Below, one piece after another: positions 10,202 to 20,541 of a stretch of DNA of 64,000 bases. Below the pieces are notes generated by a model. That model had not been told where the DNA came from, did not search any database, and was given only the letters and a program-made list of their open reading frames with translations. The stretch spans positions 76,831,094-76,895,093 of the forward strand of contig OY754337.1 of the NCBI GenBank assembly GCA_963573305.1, read 5' to 3'. Made by a program: the position numbers and the translations under genes. How positions within the stretch are numbered: the first letter of the stretch is position 1; each line of letters begins with the position of its first letter. The DNA comes from Pyrrhosoma nymphula. Lineage: Eukaryota; Arthropoda; Insecta; Odonata; Coenagrionidae.

Positions 10202-12182
10202 GTGGCCAAAGTCTTGCCTCTTCTATATGAAATTTTGATGATCTAGCACCTCAAGTGTTTCTATTCATGATTCCCGAGCGTTGGAGGAATTGATGGTATT
10301 TGACTGTCTTCGATATAACTTTGATGACTTGGATAATGAATCCAAATCAAACGAACGTAATTGTTTCTCACAATTATGCCTCTTACTTTAAAATGTGGGT
10401 TTCTCCCTATTATTGACTCCCTTTAGGTGTTTTCCTGCTTGTCACTGCCAACTATTTAGAGTGAAAAATATGGAAAGAATAACTATATAGTTTATTCTAC
10501 ATGAGCTTAATTTCTCTTAATCTTAGAAAAAATGACTGTTCGAACTAAAAACCCTGAAGATATTATTTCTTAGGGTTATAATTTTTTAGTGAGAGAGTAT
10601 AAGAAGTGCTACTAGCTTCACAAGCATAAAAACAGAAAGCACATTCTTGAATTTGAGGTGTGGTTTGATGGGTGGGCTAATCAATTTCTATGCAAGAGGC
10701 ACATAAGGATATAAAGCCTTATAGTGCTTGGATATAGGCATGTCAGGAGAGACTCAACCCAGCTTAGAACAAAAGTCATTCAGTATCCTAAGCTCCATGT
10801 GCAGGTGTGTTTCATCAAGGATGCCAATTTCACCAGGTAAAAAAAATCATTTGAAACTTAAGGTACGTAGCCTTCCATTTCATTTCGCCATTGTCTCGAT
10901 TTCCTTACATAAGCAATTTGTGTCAGTTTGGAATCTCTTATCTCATTCAAAGCTCTGTGACTGCCATTATTTTAGAAAATTTCCCCTTTTTTCATTAGAT
11001 ATTAGTACGCAAAGCATCACCATAATGAATCTCTCAAAAGAACATGGCACATAGTTAAGCGCTGATTCCAAATCATTGCATAGAATACCATGAGCCAACT
11101 TTTGGTGCTAGAGCCAATGGCAATGTTCCAAAGAGAGTTTGGAGTTGGATGCTCTCCTAAATGCCACCAGCACAGACTTTGGAGAGCTGAAAATTTTCTT
11201 TTAAAAGGATCGCCGTTAATTCTTGCATAATCATTTGAGATAGTTGAAGCTTCTAATTCCTGGGTTGCACTTTATGTTAAGCCCTTACACTTATTTTATA
11301 CATTGGAAGTGTGGAAAGGGGTTACCAAGGATATGTACTGGATTCAAACCCAGTTCCCTTCAGAAAAATGTCTGTGGTGCTAACTTATTTATTCCCCCAT
11401 CTGGAATGTTATTTTCCAATTGAGGACAGAAATGAGATTGGTGTCAGCACATCATTAGATTACAGAGATTTTTTCGTTGTGGGGAGTTATTTCCAAGAGG
11501 GCTTCATGCATCATTTTAATGTTCTCACATCTATTCACTAACAGCAAACTATGTCCAAATACGCACTTCGGATATGGGTTACCTCGTTACTTTGGATTCT
11601 TGGAGTGTAAGATTTATAGTTCACATGCTTCATTCCTGAAGATTAATAAAAATACTGCATTAAATCCCTTTTAACCAAATGAGATGAAAAAGTCAAAACT
11701 TTTAGAATGGGTGTATCTAAGGTGCTAGTTACAAGTAGTGGTCAACAAAGGTGGCTTAATTTAGACCATTATATATGTGTGTGTTTGAAAGTGCTGCAGC
11801 AAGTCAAGGGCCCTTTCCCATTTTCAGCAGTGTTTCTGTAGCTTGCGCTTCTGTGAGTACAAAGAACCTTTTTGTGTGACTATATAAATGCATATTTTCA
11901 GTAGGTAAGTAAATATATAAACAATGGATTTGTTCCTTACTGGCAAGCTGCTTCTGCAGCAATACCTTTAGAAACACTGAATGCAAGGTGTTTTATGATG
12001 GAAAACTCTGGGAGGAAAACTGATATGATTGTGAAAATAATCTATTTCTAACATTTGCACTCTGGTGCTGAGAAATGAAAAGCATGTTGCCCTGAAGGGA
12101 GTTAGTACCATTCCAAAATCCTTTCCATTTCCTTGAAGAAAACAAAATATTTTGAAGAAAGTCTTGGGATTCCAATCTGAGT
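10202..12182. other. Intergenic, no recognisable feature
   Basis: Short open frames (such as 10728-11054 and 11311-11541) resemble no family known to me and lack any supporting context. No repeat is recognised. Confidence 0.35.
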
Positions 12183-12210
12183 TTGGAGGTCCATGAACAA
12201 CATTTCAGCT

Positions 12211-12275
12211 GCTTACACTGCTTACGTCCTCAGGGTGATGAATCTTATCACCCTGAGGACGGCTACAGTGTAAGC
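12211..12275. repeat. Imperfect 29-bp hairpin, PLE-terminus-like
   Basis: The arms 12211-12239 and 12247-12275 pair with about three mismatches (GTCCTCAGGGTGAT against ATCACCCTGAGGAC). After the right arm comes GACCAAAAAGTTGGTCATGA. The CCCTGAGGAC...GTTGG order resembles a decayed PLE hammerhead/terminus like those elsewhere in the window, but the GAAA box is absent. Confidence 0.5.
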
Positions 12276-12289
12276 GACCAAAAAGTTGG

Positions 12290-12944
12290 TCATGAACATC
12301 CCAACCCGGATAGAATCCCAAGAAGAATGTCTTCACTCTATTCACTGGGAAAACCAGGTCTTGATTTGACGAAGAAGATTTTTTTCCAATGTACTCGCCT
12401 CTTGGACATAATATTTTGCAAAATAGGCATCAAATGAGCCCACATGGCTGAGGAGTCTTGTTTCAGTGATTCAGATCAGGTACAAAATGATTTGGGAACT
12501 GAGTTGTCGCCTTCTTTTGAGTGGTTAACTCCAGTAAGGGCAGTATATTTGCTGTCGCAAACCACCAAAATGCATACCTTGTGCCTCTGAAGCATAAATG
12601 CACTAGATTGCACACTGCAACATTATTTTCAAATTTAATGCACCAACATAGCACTGCTATTTTACTCTTGACTCACATGTCGAAACTTAGTGAACCTCAA
12701 TTTTGAATTAAGGACAGAATATGAATAGTACCACTGTTCAGTGCAGTATTGCATGTTTTCATAGATGATGCACAAACAAGTATCACTGCTGTCTACATGA
12801 GTTCTTGAACCCAAAATGGTTTGAGTTAACAAAATTGAGTTGCTCACATTATGTGAAGGACATTTGGCCACATAGTTTTGGTGCAGGACTTTTATGTGAG
12901 ACATGAAACAGCCTCTTTTGTTTTTTAGTTGCATTTAGTTTAAT
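12290..12944. other. Intergenic, no recognisable feature
   Basis: Only short unsupported frames on both strands. Confidence 0.3.
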
Positions 12945-13113
12945 GTGCTTCGACATCTAAGGTCACTTCACACACACTGTCTGTCACTTGCAGACAGGGA
13001 CAATAGCACTAGATGGATAGGAGGATCACCCCTCCAAATTCGAACCGAGACCAACGATGTTTAACTTTGGTGACTGACCAGGGAGTGGTGTTTCTATCAT
13101 GGCAGGTCATTGC
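12945..13113 (-). mobile_element. 5S rRNA-derived SINE, copy 1
   Basis: On the minus strand the head reads like a diverged 5S rRNA: GCAATGACCTGCCATGATAG, then GTCACCAAAGTTAAACATCG in the place of the 5S internal promoter (GATCACCGAAGTTAAGCA), then GGTCTCGG. It is followed by a body GTGCTATTGTCCCTGTCTGC and ends GTCGAAGCAC. The same composite occurs at 21408-21577, so it is a dispersed SINE and not a 5S gene. Confidence 0.75.
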
Positions 13114-14148
13114 TCTTTTATTAAAACATTGTTTTTTGTCATGAATCTTTTTTCTCAGGACAGAGGTGATTTTTTTTTCAATATTCTGCAAATATTTTGT
13201 CACTTTTTCTCTCTTTTTATCCTTTCACTTTTCTTTCAAAAATTTGTTGTTTTGACTTCATTTGTGACAAAACTTGTGTAGGTACTTCAAAAATGATTTA
13301 CTCCTGTTAAAGTAATTATATATACTAGGTATTTTAGTGCTTAACCAGAAACAATTTTAGTAACCCTACACTCTATGGTTTCAGGCTTTACTTTGTAGAA
13401 ATATTTATTATTCATACTAAATTATATAATTTGTATTTAAACAAAATAAGCTAAGCACCTCCTGGAATGCAACCACAAAAGCGATTTTGTTCCCAAAATT
13501 CAACACATTCTCTCCAAGGGATTAAAAATGGATACTCTTGAGCAAATCGAGATAAATAGAGAAACCGAGTTGGGAGACCCCAACACGGCCCTAATTGTAA
13601 TGAGCAATTGTTCCCGCAGTCCTCCCCACTCCTTTCCGAGAAACTAACTTTAAGAAAAATCAACCATTCAAGCCACCTGTCCGCGCCCACACTTCCAAGC
13701 CACGATGTAACCGTCTAAAAATGGGAAGCCTTTTGTAAACCATATGTAATGTTTTCAAGGAACTTTTTGCATAGTTTTGTGCTAGCTCAGAACACTGAGA
13801 AAAACAACTGTCTAAGTTAACACTAATAAAAGACGTAGGTATCTGAGTTGTCTAAAGTAGATCTCCCATCATGAGTGTGAATGCTGTTTGATTCAGGCGA
13901 CAAAACCAATAAAAATAGCGAATTGACTCTAGGGTTAAAGGTTTTTTTTTATTATATGCGGCATTGTCTTGCCAAAGGAGTAGAAATTCTTTATTACAGG
14001 CGAAGCGGATCTCTTGACTGATGCAATAAAAATCCTTTCACTGCCATCTTTTCCCGCATTGCCTGGGTTTCCTCATAGAAGTAAATTCTGAAATTTTGAG
14101 TGATAAATGGGATCAGGTTAGTGTGATGTACGTTATCCGGCAGTGACA
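13114..14148. other. Intergenic, no recognisable feature
   Basis: A minus-strand frame of 79 codons at 13451-13690 is unsupported. No repeat was recognised. Confidence 0.3.
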
Positions 14149-14415
14149 CAGTGGTGTTGCCAGGTTTTGGGTCTAGGGGGGGAAGAAAATGTTTAGGGGG
14201 CGCTGACTTACAAATGAACCAGTTTACAAAACTTTAAAAATTTTGGTAATGCAATAGGCGGATGGGTTTGTACCAAATATGACAATTGACAACGTATTAT
14301 ACACATTTATTTATACGTATTTGGAACTTAAGAGTGGAAGCATTCACATACTTAGGGGCGCCAGAACACGGGGAGGGGGGGAGCATTCGCCCCCCTAAAC
14401 CTGGCTACGCTACTG
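14149..14415. mobile_element. Short TIR element, copy 2
   Basis: The right end is CCTGGCTACGCTACTG; the left end CAGTGGTGTTGCCAGG is its decayed inverted partner. The interior (CGGATGGGTTTGTACCAA, TTTATACGTATTTGG) matches 1240-1499 in opposite orientation. AGTGAC occurs just outside both ends and is a likely target duplication. Confidence 0.75.
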
Positions 14416-14424
14416 AAGTGACGG

Positions 14425-14620
14425 AATTGTTTCAGTGGTGTTCCGATCCCCACAAGGATGCCCGGAGGAAGGCAACTGATGAAGTACAATATGTACCTAC
14501 TCCGTCCGTCGGATATAAGAATGCGTGGACCCCTTCGGCGTGCTTCGCAAGCGACCATTACTAGTATATGATGACGCCAAGTCCTTCTCTTCTCGATGTC
14601 CCCCAATATGTAGTCTTTCC
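14425..14620 (+). mobile_element. Probable tRNA-type SINE fragment
   Basis: Contains TACTCCGTCCGTCGGAT and downstream sequence shared with the tRNA-type SINE at 58022-58238 (same strand) and 38615-38850 (opposite strand). The tRNA-like head with boxes A and B is not preserved. Confidence 0.4.
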
Positions 14621-14639
14621 ATTGCCTTCCTATCCACCC

Positions 14640-15494
14640 ATTCTGGGCACTTTTCAGTCCCAAATTCGAGGGAATATCGGGCCGCCATTAAATGGCCTAA
14701 ACACCAGTGATTCTCTGTTTTTTTACTATTCTTCTTCGAGTAAAAATATAATTTCGCAAGTTTTGACGGGTTTTTAAATCTCAGGCCGCTTTTCGTTCTA
14801 CGGAGAACAAAAGAACAATTTTCAAAAGAAAGTAGGCTATGTCAATTATATAAGAGCATAGATTTGGATTCTACGAGAATATACCTACGTCTGCATCACA
14901 GTCGTTGAGAAGAGACACGGTCTGCATTAACGTAGATATGACATTCAGCGGCCGTCGAGATACATATTCGCGGTGCGTGAAGCGTAATATTTCCGACGGT
15001 TCCGAAGCTGTCTCACCCTATCCGCCGCGAACATAACGATACTCGTCGATGGATAAAATAAAAGATAGCCCTTTCCGATGATATACGCCCTCCTGTATTC
15101 CCTCCGGGTGTTTCCGCGAGCGAGGGCCGTCTGAAATTTGACTTGAAATCACGCCACTTATTTTTGATATGTCACCAACAAGTATCATAAAAAGTCAGTT
15201 TTCGGCTTAGCTAGACAGATGTAGACGAGATCTTTTGTTTTTGCTTGAAAGTCAGGGCGCTAGCACACCGAAGTCGCGAGGTTTCGAACGCGAAAATTTT
15301 CGCCCACGTCTCAAATAGATGCCAGTTGTAGCGGGACCTCGTCTGCGCGGTGCATACTCGTGGTCATGATGGAATCGTAGTCTAATACCCGATTGAACGA
15401 GACCTCAATCATGCCTATCTTATAAATGCATACTAATTTATAGCATATTGAAGCACAGAAATAGAAATTTTCCTCTAGAAAAGTGTGAAAATGT
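14640..15494. other. Intergenic, no recognisable feature
   Basis: Slightly higher CpG content than its surroundings at 14890-15130, but no gene or repeat family recognised. Confidence 0.3.
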
Positions 15495-15658
15495 GTGCCG
15501 CATTATTGCCTTGATTTTGACGCCGCTGGACAGTAACACCGTTCCGTAACACTTATTGTACATATTTTATTCGGCAATCCGATGTTAAATAATTCAAAAA
15601 AGCAGTTAGACGCGAGATTTCTAAGTGACGTCCCCTAATATGGACACTCGTTTTTTCA
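15495..15658 (+). repeat. Dispersed direct repeat R1, copy 1
   Basis: Matches 17038-17215 in the same orientation. Shared blocks include TTGATTTTGACGCC, ACACCGTTCCGTAACACTTA, CCGATGTTAAATAAT and GTGACGTCCCCTAATA. The family is not recognised. The pair is about 1.4 kb apart. Confidence 0.7.
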
Positions 15659-16429
15659 AGTGGAAAATTGCCATTTCTGTGCTTCATTATGCTGAAATTC
15701 CACCATATCACGCCTGATACTTCATGTTTTCTAAGTTATAGCGCTGGAACCGATCACCCTGCAAAAGTTACATCGCCGTCACCGTCCTGACACCTCAATA
15801 TGACTGATTTCAAGATCTTATCCGCTTGGTAGCGGAAATAATTACGTGAAAAAGGTTGGGTCTGAAAGCGATAATTGTGCTAGTCACAACTGGAGGTTGG
15901 ATTCCCTAAATAATTCATACCACTGTAGTGTGAACAGCAAGCATCTCCTTTGGTTGCCAATTATTAAATTAATTATCATTTAACGCGAGAGAAAATTATT
16001 AAACAGGTCGCTCCATTTGCGCGACCGATAGTTGAGCAAACAAATTCTTCACAGAGATGCTCGGTCCACGACTGCTCTTTGAAAGCGTCAATAACCTTCC
16101 TGCCTTCCTCCCCCTTCATAATCGGTCGTTTGCATTTTGATGCGAGACCCTCTCCTCTATACTACCCAGGCAACGACAAAAGGCGCTCTCGCTGCCATTC
16201 AGACCTCGTCCTCCAGGTCGTCACAAGGACAAGTGCACCCAAGTTGATCTTCAAACCCCAAGCGTCTGACGACTGTGGCTTGGCGGCGAAGACGAAAGCC
16301 CTTGATTAGCGAGCTCCAGTGAGAAATAATTCATTCTCCCTAAACATTAACTCCAAAAATTTCGCTTGAATGTAACCAGTAATAATTTTATGAAGTTATA
16401 TTTATTCGTGCCTAATTAGCGTTAATTCT
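15659..16429. other. Between R1 copies, no gene seen
   Basis: Unsupported short frames only (for example 16079-16309). Confidence 0.3.
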
Positions 16430-16510
16430 TCTCGGGATTTCCACCGGAATAAATTGGCAAAACGCACCGACGCGTTTTCGACCGACGACTCGTCCATCGT
16501 CTTTGGGGTA
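16430..16510 (-). mobile_element. PLE tail motif, decayed
   Basis: On the minus strand, GACGATGGACGAGTCGTCGG then TCGAAAACGCGTCGG, with CCACCGGAA and TTCTCGGGA further out on the plus strand. The same motif order occurs at about 4080-4160 and 61015-61158. The CTGA box is degraded to CCAA here. Confidence 0.6.
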
Positions 16511-16689
16511 AATGTCGTGGAATTAAAGTACGGAAAGCTTATAATCTGATCAGATCTGATTGCCTTACTTCATAATCTGATTGCCGTACTTTAATTTTTG
16601 TCATTACTACGCAAATCAGTCACTATGCTTTCCAAAAGAGAAGGTAATTTTCTTACAATCACAATTTCGTGTCGACAAAGACATAGTGA

Positions 16690-16960
16690 TGACAAATGTT
16701 TGAATATGGTGGTATTAAATTCACTAGTTCATAATTAACTTTGTGGTACTCCATTATAATGATTATCGATGAAGATCTGTTACTAATACCACTTTTATTT
16801 AAATTAAGCGACCCGGGTTTCAGTGAATAATCACCATCATCAGGCATTAATTGAGATTAATTAATAAATTGAGACTGAAACCCGGGTAGCTTAATTTAAA
16901 TAAAAGTGGTATTAGTAACAGATATTCATCGACAAACATTATGGTGGTATTATTTTAAAC
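16690..16960. repeat. Inverted PLE-type terminal repeats
   Basis: 16768-16825 is mirrored by 16874-16932 (ATCTGTTACTAATACCACTT...TTAAGC against GCTTAA...AAGTGGTATTAGTAACAGAT). Arms are about 57 bases and nearly identical, with weaker pairing extending outward (GGTGGTATTA on both sides). The left arm, read on the minus strand, contains a complete hammerhead; the right arm has GAAACCCGGGTAG but lacks the CTGATGA box. Confidence 0.75.
16802..16852 (-). ncRNA. Hammerhead ribozyme, near-complete consensus
   Basis: On the minus strand, stem I 5' AATTAA-T-GC, core CTGATGA (plus 16843-16837), stem II GGTGA-TTAT-TCACT, GAAA, stem III ACCCGGGT (self-complementary, no loop), cleavage base C at plus 16810, then stem I 3' GC-TTAATT. 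Stem I pairs perfectly apart from one bulged U. Every invariant hammerhead base is present. It sits in an inverted PLE-like terminus, where hammerheads are known. Confidence 0.82.
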
Positions 16961-17037
16961 AGTAGTAATATTTAAAACGTCAAGTTAGCTACAAAACGAT
17001 TTAGAAGGGCATATTATGACGCTGCGCTGAAAAAGGC

Positions 17038-17215
17038 GTGCCGCAATGTTGGCTTTGATTTTGACGCCACTGGACAATAAACACCGTTCCGTAACACTTA
17101 AAATTATGAAATTGTGCATATTTTATCCGGCTGTCCGATGTTAAATAATGTAAAAAAAGCACTTAGACGCGAGATTGCTAGGTGACGTCCCCTAATACGG
17201 ACACCCGTTTTTTCA
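17038..17215 (+). repeat. Dispersed direct repeat R1, copy 2
   Basis: Second copy of the family at 15495-15658, about 80% similar with small indels. Confidence 0.7.
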
Positions 17216-17560
17216 GACGTCGAAAATTTGGAAATCCAGTTTTATTGTTCTGATATCCCACTTATTCCTTCATTAATTTGAAAAAACTGTTAACTGATTT
17301 ATTAGACGCTCTATTCAAATATATGTCCTTAATGTACAACACAATTTCTAACTGGTTCACAAGCCCACGGGCCGGGAACAGGCCTGAGACAAGCTCTTGA
17401 CCACTTGATCGGAATGAGTCACATCCCTCGAGTTGCTGATCCTTAAATCACTTCACCACTCATGCTCCCTTAGACCAAGCACATGCCAATCGACCAAGTA
17501 ACTAGGAAAAATTTTTCATTCTTATCTCATTGATTTCTTTGGAAGCGACCTTTCGCGATG

Positions 17561-18106
17561 TTAAGGTAGTTAGAGCGATATATAAATCCACCTAGAATTT
17601 GATGGATTTGACGTCATTTTAAAGAAAAACCTCCCATCTTTTTAATGGTATTGAAATATTAACCCCTTGCCGAACTAGTTATAGAGAAATTTGCCTAAAA
17701 ATATATACTGTTTTACGTTGGGATATATTACGGCTGTGCGCTCCAGAGGGAGAATGTTGAAAAAATTAGGACTTTAAAACATCTACATTTCGTCAAAAAA
17801 CTGTGTGTAGCTAGTATGTTTTTTCAACTATTTATGAAAATTAATCAAATACCGCAGTAATTTTTACAGAATCGCAAAAAACTTCTATTGTGAAGGCTTT
17901 TTAGCCATACGGCGAGAAAAAATGAGTCAAGTTAGAGACTTATGTGGTTATATTTATTTAATTACTGAGAATGTTTTTCATAAAAACTATATTTTTGCAA
18001 AAATAATACTGGGTACTATATTTACTCCATACTTCTTACAGCCAGTTACACTAAAAAATAAACTTCGAATATGGTCTCCGTTATGACTAGGGAAATATCT
18101 CGTAAG
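17561..18106 (+). mobile_element. TTAA-bounded MITE, copy 1
   Basis: Begins TTAAGGTAGTTAGAGCG. The interior (CCCCTTGCCGAACTA, CGGCTGTGCGCTCC, GAAAAAATGAGTCAAGTTAG, ATGACTAGGGAAATATCTCG) matches 43533-44097 and 55592-56160 throughout. The right end is lost after ATATCTCG. Non-coding. TTAA at the termini suggests a piggyBac-type target choice. Confidence 0.8.
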
Positions 18107-18429
18107 TAAAACTGTTTTTCGCAAAATTGCCACAGTTTTCTCAGCAATTCTCCGTCGCTTACGAATTTCTCGGAAACGTTCATTTGTAATGTCGGTATAC
18201 AACTGGCAGCTGAGGTAATTTGCAACATTTAAGAAATTGGGATGTAGGATATGGACTTCCCAAAAAACTACCAGTCAGCTGGTAGAATACTCAAATGAAA
18301 TGAGAGCAGGTGGATCGGTGGGTAATTCAAAGCGCCATTTGGGTGACGGATTAATGGTGGAGAGAAATCCTGTGTCGGCATTTTCCTTCCCTGCACGAAA
18401 GATGCCAATGGGTTTACAGAATTATTTTC
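18107..18429. other. No recognisable feature
   Basis: Overlapping short frames on both strands, none supported. Confidence 0.3.
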
Positions 18430-18850
18430 GTGATGTGACCTCGAGATCATAGAACCGCGTAACTCCTGGAGGTCAACGGATTGCAAGAGGGATCTGGGAG
18501 ACTCCATCATCGAATTTGGCGCCCTTTTAAACCTATGATTCAACGCGTTTGTTGCCAGGATTTGCTTGGATACACCCCGTGATATTTGACCCCCACGTAA
18601 CCGTTGGAGGTCAGAGAATGCCAGGAGATACCTTTACCATCGACTTGGGCACCCTTTCAAACCTATGATTCGACACCTTTGTTGCCCTCGTTTGCTCGCT
18701 GACATATCGTGATCTTTGACCCCTGCGTAACCCTTGGAGGGCAAGAGATGGCAAGAGGGATTTGAGGGCTTTGCCATCGACTATAGCACCTTATAAATAC
18801 CTATTATTCGACATTTTTGTTGCCCCAATTCGCTTTTTTCACATCTGTGA
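18430..18850 (+). repeat. Tandem array, unit 130-138 bases, about three copies
   Basis: Units start at about 18461, 18599 and 18729 with GTAAC(N)CTTGGAGG-like sequence. Each carries a GGCA(A/C)GAG-like segment, AAACCTATGATTCGAC, CTTTGTTGCC and CGTGAT(N)TTTGACCCC. Units are about 75-85% similar, so the array is old. No coding frame runs through it. Confidence 0.75.
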
Positions 18851-19189
18851 CCTTGACTTTGCCCTTTCAGGGGTCACAGTTGGATTAACGAAAACGAAAG
18901 TGGTTCCATCATATGCCTCGAGCCCAAAAACCATTGTATAAAAGTTTCGCAAAAAATTCTGCCTTTTTTGCGTCACGAATTTTTTGACATTGAAATTCCA
19001 CAAGGCAAAATTTTTATTTTGGATTGGACCCCATTCTGGGGTCAAAAGGTCAAATTTTCTAAAATTTCGCTTACAGTCAACAAAACATACTACCTTTTTC
19101 TACTCTGAGATCGAATTTCATCAATGTGGCACTAACGGAAGTGTCTAAAATTAAAGGTCAAAAATGACACACGATCCAAGGCACACACT
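18851..19189. other. No recognisable feature
   Basis: Contains GGGGTCACAG and GGGGTCAAAAGGTCAAA, weakly like the tandem unit upstream. No gene seen. Confidence 0.3.
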
Positions 19190-19330
19190 GTATAATGACT
19201 CATCCGAAGGACGGAGTAATTCACTCGAAGTGCCCTCCACGTAGAGATCGCGGTTCCGGAGGATAAACTTCAACACCGCCGCCGGGATTCGATCCCGGGC
19301 ACTGTGAAAGGCATTCCAGCACTCTATCCA
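19190..19330 (-). mobile_element. tRNA-type SINE fragment
   Basis: On the minus strand TGGATAGAGTGCTGGAA resembles a box A and GGGATCGAATCCC is a good box B, spaced as in tRNA. It is followed by AACCGCGATCTCTACGTGG and ACTCCGTCCTTCGGATGAG, shared with the SINEs at 38615-38850 and 58022-58238. It cannot fold as a full tRNA (no matching acceptor stem). Confidence 0.6.
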
Positions 19331-20401
19331 ACAATTACTTACTAAATAAAATAGAAGGGTAATAAACGAATGGTTTTCTTCATATATTCGCTAAATACGC
19401 TTTCATCCGGTGCCAACGATACTCTAAAATATCTCTTAAGCCTTCAAATAACGAAAATAGCATAGTTTCAAACAATAAACTAAATCCGATATTACTTTTA
19501 GGTTTACAAAATTCTACTTCAACATTCTTACTTTTAATAGTCATGTCTTTACTTAAACCGAATTGCTTGTGAATGCAGCGGTAAGTTTATAAGTTATTAA
19601 CGTAATAAGTGGTTGTAACGTTTGATTTGAATGGTGTTGTGGATGCTGGGTTGCTGGAGAGTTGTTGATGAAAAAAGAAAGGGGGATTGTTGGAGAATTG
19701 GATTTGGAGAGGATGCTGGATGCATCAAGAAACTTTGTATTGGAAAGAATAAAGAGTTTTGAAACGAAAATAAACGTCTGACGTTACATGGTGCTATAGT
19801 TTTAGTACCGGCAAAAAGCGTGCCTTTTTTCATACAAGGTCACATTAAAAATATTTAAACAGTACTAAAAAATCGCAAAGTAAACCAGTTGGACGGACTG
19901 TAGTTTACTGTGCTGCAATTGGTTTATGAGATAAAACTTCTCAAATTTGAGTATCTCGACTTTTTGCACGGACAGTAGTATTTTGAAGACTCTTTTTCCT
20001 AGAAATAAGGCAGAATGAAGAAGATAAAAGAATCGACAGCTCCCAGAGGCGAATGGCCAGAGGAAACCGGCGATCAAGGAAGAACAAATGGAGAGATAGG
20101 ATGAAGGAGTGGAAAAGGAAGATGAATAGAGGAGGAATAAGAACAAGGGCATCGAATTAACCGCGATGATAAATTAAATATATTCCAATTGAAACGTACG
20201 AAAAAATATTTGCAATCATTGCCTAAATTATTATACCTAATGAAATATTCATTGAACTTACTAAAATGTCGTAAAAAGTAAATTAATAATTGTAATCCAC
20301 AAATGATAGATAAAGAGGAGTAAACTGTCGAATGAACTCTCAAATAAACGTGGAACAGCCACTTTCGTCCTTGCTTATGGCGGGGTTCGTCAGGCAATTA
20401 T
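19331..20401. other. No recognisable feature
   Basis: AT-rich with unsupported frames. GTTGTTGATGAAAAAAGA near 19660 recurs near 39080, too short to define a repeat. Confidence 0.3.
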
Positions 20402-20541
20402 GGGTGCTTTTCAATTACCAACGCAAGTCGACTCCGAGCGACTTTACTGCTTTCCAATTCTTCCGTGTTGCTGGGAGTCGCTGACGCGAGTTCACTCAAA
20501 GCGACTCGCAGGAAGAAGAGAGTCTTCTTATGTAATGGTAC

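Noticed and set aside
12945..13113. Possible 5S rRNA gene
   Set aside because: Only the head resembles 5S rRNA, with many changes, and it is fused to the same body as the copy at 21408-21577, which has target duplications; a SINE explains both.
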